Assembly (NCBI GenBank): GCA_004298155.1
Contig: SCRD01000016.1
Span: 186,001 to 250,000, forward strand
Source of the DNA: Acidobacteriota bacterium
Lineage (GTDB): Bacteria > Acidobacteriota > Terriglobia > UBA7540
Reading direction: 5' to 3'
Length of the DNA stretch: 64,000 nucleotides
Numbering within the stretch: the first letter of the stretch is position 1; every line of letters begins with the position of its first letter. A program made the position numbers and the translations under genes. Shown in pieces: positions 1 to 7,124 of this stretch. Under the pieces are notes generated by a model that ran no database searches, had not been told where the DNA came from, and saw only the letters and a program-made list of their open reading frames with translations.

Positions 1-2
1 CT

Positions 3-743
3 GCAGGTGTGCAGAATAAGGACATTGTTGTTTACGACCGTTACCGGGATCAGTTCTTCGAAGCAGGATACGACAAGTGGCTGCCCGAGGGCGTTCGCAC
101 ATCCTACGCGGCCGACCACTTCGAGCCCATCCAGCTTGGGATGGACGGCTATGACCCGGACCATTACCTGGACATGGCATTGACTCTGCCGGGCTACGAC
201 ATCGACGACGTCAGAGCGCGGCGATCTTTCGCGGCGCGCTTCATCACGCGCCAGGTGAATAAACTGGTCAATGTTCCCGTACTCAAGGACCACCAGTCGG
301 CAGGAGTCACACTTGCTCTTAAGAACCTCTCCCATGGCCTGGTAAACAACGTCAGCCGCAGCCATTCCTCCTCCACCCTGAATGCCTGCAACACCTTTAT
401 TCCGGCGGTTGTATCATTGCCTGTTATCCGGAACAAGGCCGTCCTTCACATTCTGGATGGCGTCAAAGGCTTATATGACGGCGGACCTGGTGCACGGCCG
501 CAGTTCGTATGGGAGCATCGCACGATCTATTTCGCCACAGACCCCGTGGCGCTCGACCATATAGGCTGGGAGGTGATCGACGCCAAGAGGGCCTCGGTGG
601 GGATGAAAAAGATCTTTGAATCAACGCCCGACAAATTCAGTACCTTCGGACATCGGCAGCCCGAACACGTCGAGATCGCAGGCGCTCTCGGGTTGGGTGT
701 TTGGGACCGCGCGAAAATCGATTTACGGCAGTTGAAGGTGTAA
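3..743 (+). CDS. DUF362 domain protein, 3' part (5' end outside window)
   Basis: The reading frame is open from the left edge of the window, so this is most likely the C-terminal part of a longer gene; an internal GTG at 9 is the first possible start but has no ribosome binding site. The protein has the look of DUF362 proteins: a segment 'VPVLKDHQSAGVTLALKNLS', followed by 'HILDGVKGLYDGGPGARP' and 'TDPVALDHIGWEVIDAKR' near the C terminus. DUF362 members are often exported in acidobacteria and some carry Fe-S clusters, but no cysteine cluster is visible in this part. The reaction is unknown. The gene ends about 160 bp before the convergent radical-SAM gene. Confidence 0.75.
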   Translation, partial: AGVQNKDIVVYDRYRDQFFEAGYDKWLPEGVRTSYAADHFEPIQLGMDGYDPDHYLDMALTLPGYDIDDVRARRSFAARFITRQVNKLVNVPVLKDHQSAGVTLALKNLSHGLVNNVSRSHSSSTLNACNTFIPAVVSLPVIRNKAVLHILDGVKGLYDGGPGARPQFVWEHRTIYFATDPVALDHIGWEVIDAKRASVGMKKIFESTPDKFSTFGHRQPEHVEIAGALGLGVWDRAKIDLRQLKV

Positions 744-902
744 ACGATCGGGTGGATTTGTGAAGCTGCTTCGGATTGGGGCGCGCCGGCACTTTGTTGG
801 CGCTTACGAGACCCATGCGTCAGCAAAGGATCATTAATCCCATCCTTCAGCGCTGCCCACTTCTGGTTAAAAAAGTTTTCCCGATATACATTACGGGGTG
901 CG

Positions 903-2270
903 TCAGGCGCCTCCGGCGGTCGATCCGCAACACTTTTTAAATTTCTTGCCGCTGCCGCAAGGGCAGGGACCGTTTCTTCCAGGCAGTTCCTTGCCAGACG
1001 TTTCCTTCTCGCGCATCCGGAGCCACTCCATCACGTTGGCGGGCGCTCTGCGCTGCTGGAGTTCCTCGGCCATGAACCTCATGTACGGATCGACGTGGTT
1101 GAAAAACTTTTTGTATCCAGCACAAAGGTAATTGAGGCCTTCCTCTCCGTCCGGTGTCCGGATAAAACGGTGTTTGGGGCACTCGCCATTGCAGGCAAAG
1201 TGCACCTCACATTCCCGGCAATACCGCGGCAGTGTGTCGTGCTTGTCCTGCCCGAATTTTCGCTGTTGGGCGGAATTGGCGAGCGCGCTGAGAGGAGTCT
1301 CCATGATATTGCCCAGCCTGTTTTCCGGGTAAACAAAGTGGTCGCAGGAATAGAGATCGCCGTTATGCTCAATGGCCATAGCTGATCCGCAGGTCTCGCG
1401 AAAAACGCAGAGGCTGGCCGGGTAGCCCATCCAGCTTTCAAGCGCCACGTCGAACATCTGGACAAAGCAGCGTCCCACATCGTTACGGACCCATTCGTCA
1501 AAAATGGCGCACAGAAATTTCCCATACTGGACCGGCTCCACAGACCACTCAGAAACTCGGGCGGACTCCGCCGATTCGGGGCTGATCAGCACCAGGCCAT
1601 CCGGATTCGGCGACTTGGCGATCCTTTCCACTATGGGAATAAACTGCATGAAGCCGCTGCCGTTTTCCCTCAGAAAGCGATAGACTTCCAGCGGATGATG
1701 CGAATTGTGGCGCTGGATTACCGTCAGCGTGTTGAACTCCACGCCGTGCTTTTTCAGGAATCCCAGGCCGCGCATCACGCGTTTAAAGGTCGGCTGGCCT
1801 CCCTTATCCACGCGATAGTGATCGTGAAGTTTTTGCGGCCCGTCGATTGAAAGACCCACCAGGAATTGATTTTTCGATAGGAACTCGCCCCACTGATCAT
1901 CCAGCAGAACACCGTTGGTCTGGAAAGCGTTTTCGATCCTCTTTCCTTCAGCGTACTTCTTCTGCAGCTCGACGGCTTTCTCAAAATACTCAACGCCCAG
2001 CAGGGTGGGTTCACCTCCCTGCCAGGCAAAAGAAACCTGCGGCACGTTCTGTGACCGGATGTAGTCACGGACGTAGGTTTCGAGAACGTCTTCGGGCATG
2101 GCCCAGCTGGATTGTCCCGGATACATATTTTCTTTTTCGAGATAGAAACAGTAACGGCAATCCAGGTTGCAAATGGGCCCCATGGGCTTTGTCATGATGT
2201 GAAATGCCGGTAGGTCTGGTTGCCCTGGTTCCGGCCTTTCCGCAAGGGTGCCGTGAGGTGATTGAGACAT
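903..2270 (-). CDS. Radical SAM anaerobic sulfatase maturase with C-terminal SEC-C motif
   Basis: Cytoplasmic radical-SAM enzyme of the AslB/anSME type, which converts a sulfatase active-site Cys or Ser to formylglycine. From the ATG at 2270 the protein is 455 aa. The radical-SAM cluster CNLDCRYC (CxxxCxxC) lies at residues 34-41, preceded by the family-typical 'MTKPMGPI'. The C-terminal half has the Cys-rich SPASM region ('CDHF', 'CRECEVHFACNGECP') that binds auxiliary Fe-S clusters. The last ~20 residues, ending GPCPCGSGKKFKKCC, form a SEC-C metal-binding motif. An upstream in-frame extension to 2393 looks unlike the family, so I start at 2270; the Met of 'MTKPMG' (residue 26) is an alternative. 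No formylglycine-type sulfatase is visible nearby. Confidence 0.88.
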   Translation of the reverse strand: MSQSPHGTLAERPEPGQPDLPAFHIMTKPMGPICNLDCRYCFYLEKENMYPGQSSWAMPEDVLETYVRDYIRSQNVPQVSFAWQGGEPTLLGVEYFEKAVELQKKYAEGKRIENAFQTNGVLLDDQWGEFLSKNQFLVGLSIDGPQKLHDHYRVDKGGQPTFKRVMRGLGFLKKHGVEFNTLTVIQRHNSHHPLEVYRFLRENGSGFMQFIPIVERIAKSPNPDGLVLISPESAESARVSEWSVEPVQYGKFLCAIFDEWVRNDVGRCFVQMFDVALESWMGYPASLCVFRETCGSAMAIEHNGDLYSCDHFVYPENRLGNIMETPLSALANSAQQRKFGQDKHDTLPRYCRECEVHFACNGECPKHRFIRTPDGEEGLNYLCAGYKKFFNHVDPYMRFMAEELQQRRAPANVMEWLRMREKETSGKELPGRNGPCPCGSGKKFKKCCGSTAGGA

Positions 2271-2560
2271 ACAAGGCAAGTCTATTCCATGCGGCAACCG
2301 CGTGCAACGCAGCAGGCCTGCCGCAGAGGGACCCAACCATCTTCTTGCGGGCGCCGAAATCAAATCCAGGCAGGCACAGATAACACCCGACACTCCAAAA
2401 GGTAATCAGCACCTGCAACTCCCTATGCCGGCGCCGATGCGGCAGGCGGATGTTACACGCTGGAAGTGCGCAAGGTTTGGCGCGGATTGACGGAAACCGG
2501 AACGCATGCTATTTTCAGGTTCGCTTTCGGGCCCACGGTTGAAAGGATTCCAGACACGCA

Positions 2561-3691
2561 ATGATTTCCGTGGTCATTCCAACCTATAAAGAGGCGGACT
2601 CCATCCAGGATGTCATCCGCCGCTCCGGCAAAGCCCTGGCAGAGTCTGGGGAAGAATATGAGCTGGTCGTCGTTGACGACAACAGCGGCGATGGCACCGC
2701 TGAACTGGCCGAAGAATTGAGCAACGAGTTCCACGTACGTGTGCTTCGCCGCACTGGGCGCCTGGGGCTCGCCACGGCGGTGGTGGATGGCTGGAAGCTC
2801 GCTCGGGGCGACTTGCTGGGTGTGATCGACGCAGACCTCCAGCACCCGCCGGAGATTCTTGTGGCCTTGGCGAATGCTCTGCGCCAGTCTAGCGCTGACC
2901 TGGCCGTCGCCAGCCGTTACGTCGCGGGCGGTGGCACGTCAGATTGGGAGTTCGTCCGCCGGGTGATTTCTGGCGGTGCCACTCACCTGGCGGCGTCAGT
3001 CCTTCCGCTCAAGCTTTCGGCGGTCAGCGACCCCATGTCAGGCATGTTCGTTTTGCAGGCCGCGGCGATTTCGGGCGTGGAACTTTCGCCGCTGGGTTAT
3101 AAAATCCTGCTTGAAGTCCTGGCCAGGGGCCGGATCGAACACATTGTGGAAGTACCCTACCAGTTCGAGGAACGAACCCGAGGCGCTTCCAAACTTGGCG
3201 CTCGCCAGTACGGGGAGTACCTCGCCCATCTTTTGCGCCTCGCTCTTGCTACGGGGCAGTTCCGCGCATGGGTCTTGTACGGCCTTGTGGGCCTCACTGG
3301 AGCCGTATTGGATATTGGCTTGATTTATTGGATGGCCGAACTTGCCGGGGGCAGCATCCTCTGGGTTGTTCCTGTGGCCGTTGAAGTTGCCTTGCTGTGG
3401 AACTTCCTCTGGAACCAGAGAGTTACCTTCGCGCGCCGCCTCCGCAGCATTTCCGGAGGGGGAGGAATCGCTTCCCGCCTGTGGCGTTACCAGAAAGTGT
3501 GCCTGCCCGGCGCCATCATAAACATCATCCTTACGCTAGGTCTCGCCTCACAAGGGGCGTGGTTGCTTCTGGCAGCAGCGGCAGGAGTGATTCTCGACGG
3601 CATTGTTAATCTCGCCTTCAATGTTCCCTCCATCTGGAAAATCTGGGGCCCGCGGACTACCACCTCCAGCGGCGGGGTTGGAAATCAGTAA
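2561..3691 (+). CDS. Family 2 glycosyltransferase (dolichol-phosphate mannosyltransferase-like) fused to GtrA domain
   Basis: The N-terminal ~215 residues are a GT-A fold glycosyltransferase of the DPM1/polyprenol-phosphate type: it opens with 'MISVVIPTYKEADSI', has the VVVDDNSGDGT motif near residue 40 and the DADLQHPPE metal/nucleotide motif near residue 90. From about residue 222 there are four hydrophobic segments typical of GtrA ('FRAWVLYGLVGLTGAVLDIG' to the end). Such fusions transfer a sugar from a nucleotide donor to a polyprenyl phosphate and present or flip the lipid-linked sugar. That product is the donor used by GT-C enzymes, and two GT-C-like genes follow directly downstream, which supports the call. 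The start is ATG with a weak AAAGGA about 13 nt upstream. Confidence 0.88.
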   Translation: MISVVIPTYKEADSIQDVIRRSGKALAESGEEYELVVVDDNSGDGTAELAEELSNEFHVRVLRRTGRLGLATAVVDGWKLARGDLLGVIDADLQHPPEILVALANALRQSSADLAVASRYVAGGGTSDWEFVRRVISGGATHLAASVLPLKLSAVSDPMSGMFVLQAAAISGVELSPLGYKILLEVLARGRIEHIVEVPYQFEERTRGASKLGARQYGEYLAHLLRLALATGQFRAWVLYGLVGLTGAVLDIGLIYWMAELAGGSILWVVPVAVEVALLWNFLWNQRVTFARRLRSISGGGGIASRLWRYQKVCLPGAIINIILTLGLASQGAWLLLAAAAGVILDGIVNLAFNVPSIWKIWGPRTTTSSGGVGNQ

Positions 3692-3792
3692 CGACTGAAC
3701 AGGCTTCCTCCGGTGCCGAGAGTGTCTGGCTCTGGAATTCACTTTCACTCACCCGCATTTCTGTTTTTGCCGATAAAGAGCCTGATCTCGGT

Positions 3793-5454
3793 ATGCACAG
3801 GCTCGGCGCAACTTCGGGCGGCTCTGTCTCCTTGCGCAACTCCCGAACCTGGCTGATTGCATCCATGGCTACGGTCTTGATCCTCTCCCTGCCCAACCTT
3901 CAATACCCCATTGGCCGCGACCAGGCAACCTATTGCGTCATCGCTGAGAGCCTGCTGAAGGGCAAGCATCTCTACCGCGATCTCTGGGATAACAAGCCAC
4001 CCGGGATCTTTTATCTCTACGTCCCCATCGTCAAACTCCTTGGACGGGCGGCGTGGCTTGTGGGCGCGGTTGATCTGGTTTGTGTCGCGGCCACGGCGCT
4101 TTGCACCTTTTACTTCTGCGCGCGATACCTCGGGCCGCAGGCGGGCGCTCTCGCCGCGGTGCTCTATGCCTGCTGGCACAACAGCAAGGGCTACATCAAC
4201 GCGGCGCAGCCGGAGATTTTCCTTGTCCTGTTTATTTTTGTGGCCTTCTTTCTATTGTCTTGCGAAAGGCGCTTTACGAAGTGGCGAAGTTTCGCGGCAG
4301 GACTTGCCATGGGCGCGTCTTTCTGGATCAAGTACAATGCGCTGGCGTTCCTGCCACTCCTCATCATTCTTCCCTACCTTGATACCAGTCGCTTTGACGC
4401 AGATTCTCCTCAGTTAGCGCTGACAATTCCCTGGCGGGACTGGCTCAGCGGGACCACCGCTCTGTTCTGCGGGCTTGGCCTCACCATCGCAGGGGTCCTC
4501 GTCGGGTTCCTGTTATCGGGCACGTGGCCGGCTATGAAGGAGGTACAGTTTCAAGTTCTGCCGCGCTATGGCGCGATGGTTGTCGAGCGAACGCCTCACT
4601 ATTTTCTCTGGGCGCTCCGCCAGGTCAACTTCAATCTTGGAAGCTGGCCTGAGGCAGGCATCGCACTGGCTTTGCTGATTGCCTGGAGATGCCGCGATCT
4701 CCATCGCGCTGCGCCGATTTTTCTTGCCGCCGCTTCGGGATTTCTTGTGACGGCGTCCCAGACGCGATTCAATGCCTACAGCTTTGAGACGTTCTTCCCG
4801 TTTCTCGCTATGCTCTGGGCCTATGCGGCTATCCAGATTCTTGAAGGTTTTCGCGCGCTCTCTCAGCGCCTGGCACAACGCAGCTGGTTCGCGGCCCGCA
4901 TCGGCCTCTGGCTGGTATTCATCAATTGCGCTTACTTCCCGCTGCCGATGCCAGCCATGCGCCAGGTGGAACGCTACCAAGGTCTCGAAAAGTGGTGGCG
5001 CAGCCCTGAAAAGTCATACGGGAGTTACTGGTGGCCGCTGAGGATTGAACATCTGGGGGGAGAGTTTCAGGTAATCCGCTATCTGGAAGGCCATTCCGCT
5101 CCGGGAGACGAGGTCTACGTGTGGGGAACCGCGCCGCTTATCTATTTCCTTTCCGGGCGCGGGTGCCCATCGCGTTTTGTTTCCAACCTGGCGCTGGTTT
5201 CGGACTGGGCGCCGGCAGCGTGGCGCGATGAGCTTGTCGAAACCCTCGAGGCGAAGCGTCCGCACTTCATCATTGTAGAGCGCGGCGACGCCATCCCGGC
5301 CGTATCCGGGACCACGCTTGATTCCCAGGAATATCTCGTCCGCTATCCATCTCTCGCGGCTGCCCTGAACAGCCAATACCTGCTCGTTAAGGCTTTCAGA
5401 AACTTTATCCTTTATACGCGCAAGCATGCGCCGGCTGCTGGCGGCGCGTCGTGA
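3793..5454 (+). CDS. ArnT/PMT-like GT-C membrane glycosyltransferase (copy 1)
   Basis: A 553-aa polytopic membrane protein with about 9-11 hydrophobic segments and a hydrophilic C-terminal third. The loop after the first membrane segment, 'YPIGRDQATYCVIAESLL...LYRDLWDNKPPGIFYLY', is typical of GT39/ArnT-like transferases: an acidic residue in the first periplasmic loop and a DxKPP motif. These enzymes move a sugar from a polyprenyl-phosphate donor to a lipid or protein acceptor on the outer face of the inner membrane. The gene overlaps its downstream paralogue by 4 bp (GTGA) and follows a GT2/GtrA gene that could make its donor. The acceptor is unknown. The N terminus is uncertain because the ATG at 3793 has no clear ribosome binding site. 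Confidence 0.82.
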   Translation: MHRLGATSGGSVSLRNSRTWLIASMATVLILSLPNLQYPIGRDQATYCVIAESLLKGKHLYRDLWDNKPPGIFYLYVPIVKLLGRAAWLVGAVDLVCVAATALCTFYFCARYLGPQAGALAAVLYACWHNSKGYINAAQPEIFLVLFIFVAFFLLSCERRFTKWRSFAAGLAMGASFWIKYNALAFLPLLIILPYLDTSRFDADSPQLALTIPWRDWLSGTTALFCGLGLTIAGVLVGFLLSGTWPAMKEVQFQVLPRYGAMVVERTPHYFLWALRQVNFNLGSWPEAGIALALLIAWRCRDLHRAAPIFLAAASGFLVTASQTRFNAYSFETFFPFLAMLWAYAAIQILEGFRALSQRLAQRSWFAARIGLWLVFINCAYFPLPMPAMRQVERYQGLEKWWRSPEKSYGSYWWPLRIEHLGGEFQVIRYLEGHSAPGDEVYVWGTAPLIYFLSGRGCPSRFVSNLALVSDWAPAAWRDELVETLEAKRPHFIIVERGDAIPAVSGTTLDSQEYLVRYPSLAAALNSQYLLVKAFRNFILYTRKHAPAAGGAS

Positions 5455-7124
5455 GCGCCTTTCAACAATCACCGCGTGACGTGTTTTCAACATCGGGTTC
5501 AGTGCGCTGGCTCGTGACGGCACTTGGAGTGGTGCTGGTGATGGCCCTGCCCAATCTCTGCTATCCCATCGGGCGCGACCAGGCAACCTATTGCGTGATC
5601 GGGAGAGGGTTGCTCGACGGCGCGCGGCTCTACCGTGACCTCTGGGATAACAAACCGCCCGGCATCTTTTATCTCTACGCAGGTATCGTGAAGGTATTCG
5701 GGCAAGCGATGTGGAGTATCGGGCTGCTGGATATTCTCTGGCTGCTGGCCATTTCTGCTTGCATCTTCAAGTTTACCGAACGCACTCTTGGCAGAACCAC
5801 AGCGTTCCTCTCTGTTCTAGTGAACGCCGTAATGCACATTCGGGCCGGTTATTGGGACGCAGGCCAGCCGGAAGCCTTCCTGATGCTTTTCGTCTTCGGC
5901 AGTTACTTTCTGCTTTCCGGTCATGGTCGGAGGATAAAACTCAGGGCAGTATCAGCGGGACTTCTGTTTGCCGCCGCCTTTTGGGTAAAGTACAACGCCG
6001 TCGCTTTCCTGCCCCTTCTGTTGCTGGCGCCGGTGCTGGAATCGGGTGGAGCTAGCGGCGCGTGGTTAAGGGCCAGGCTCGGAACCCCCTCGATCCATTG
6101 GGCTTCGGCGCTGTCCAGTTTTGCAGCGGGCTTCCTCCTGGGCAGCGGTTTGGTCGTCTCCGTCTCGTTGTTCAGTGGCGCATGGAACGGTTTTGTTGAA
6201 GAGCAGTTCAAAGTGCTCCCGCGCTACGCGGCTACGGCATCCGACGGCATCCCGCACTACTGGGCGTGGTCGGCCGGGCGCATCGAATTCTGGCTGGGTT
6301 TATGGACGCTCTGCGCGGCGCTCGCGGCCGTCATTCTGGCTTGGAGGCGGCACCACCTGCTCAGGGTGACCCCGGCGCTCGCGGGAGCTGCTGCCGGGTT
6401 CGCAGCGCTGGCCCTGCAGGTGCGCTATCAACCCTACTACTTTGAAACCTGCTACCCGTTTTTTGCCATCCTTTGGGCTTATCTTGCCGTCCAGGTCTAT
6501 GAAGGTGTGCGGGCGCTAGCGCGTTACTGTGCCCGCCGCAACTGGCAAGTGGCGCACGTTCTCACCTGGGTGATGTTTGCGAACTTCGTTGCTCTCTGCC
6601 TGCCGGGGCCGTTGACGCGGTTGGCAACGAACTACCGGGCCTTTAACCAATGGCGACGGGGCCCGGCCAAGTTCTACTCCAGCTACTTCTGGCCCGGCGC
6701 TGCGGAAGACTTTCACCACGTCCTGCGCGTTGTTGATTACCTCGAGCGCCACCCTGCCCCTGCCGACGGTGTTTACGTCTGGGGTAACGAACCTCTCATC
6801 TACTTCCTCAGCGGACACCGCCCGCCCACACGCTTTGTCTGGAACCTGCCCCTGATTGCCCCCTGGCGCTTGCCCGGCTGGCGGAGGGAGCTGCTCCACC
6901 AACTCAACAGTGCCCGGCCACGCTACATCATCGTGGCTCGCGGCGATGAGGTACATGGCCTTTCAGGGACCCATCAGGATTCCGCCCAGGTCCTCCGCGA
7001 TTTTCCAGCACTGGCCAATTACCTTCACAATTTCTACAAGCACTGCGAAGACGAAGTTACTTTTGAAATCTACTGCGGCGCTCCGGGCACGGTGGCGGCC
7101 ACCTTGGCTGGCTCGTCCTCCTGA
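5451..7124 (+). CDS. ArnT/PMT-like GT-C membrane glycosyltransferase (copy 2)
   Basis: A 557-aa membrane protein clearly paralogous to the upstream gene: both share 'YPIGRDQATYCVI', 'LYRDLWDNKPPGIFYLYAGI', an 'F.V.PRY' loop ('VLPRYAAT' here) and the C-terminal pattern 'VYVWG.EPLIYFLSG'. It begins with GTG at 5451 inside the stop codon of copy 1, so the two are probably translationally coupled. The tandem arrangement suggests duplication followed by divergence for a different acceptor or sugar. The last 55 bp overlap tail-to-tail with the convergent YfhO-like gene, so both C termini are encoded by the same DNA. Confidence 0.82.
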   Translation: MSAFQQSPRDVFSTSGSVRWLVTALGVVLVMALPNLCYPIGRDQATYCVIGRGLLDGARLYRDLWDNKPPGIFYLYAGIVKVFGQAMWSIGLLDILWLLAISACIFKFTERTLGRTTAFLSVLVNAVMHIRAGYWDAGQPEAFLMLFVFGSYFLLSGHGRRIKLRAVSAGLLFAAAFWVKYNAVAFLPLLLLAPVLESGGASGAWLRARLGTPSIHWASALSSFAAGFLLGSGLVVSVSLFSGAWNGFVEEQFKVLPRYAATASDGIPHYWAWSAGRIEFWLGLWTLCAALAAVILAWRRHHLLRVTPALAGAAAGFAALALQVRYQPYYFETCYPFFAILWAYLAVQVYEGVRALARYCARRNWQVAHVLTWVMFANFVALCLPGPLTRLATNYRAFNQWRRGPAKFYSSYFWPGAAEDFHHVLRVVDYLERHPAPADGVYVWGNEPLIYFLSGHRPPTRFVWNLPLIAPWRLPGWRRELLHQLNSARPRYIIVARGDEVHGLSGTHQDSAQVLRDFPALANYLHNFYKHCEDEVTFEIYCGAPGTVAATLAGSSS

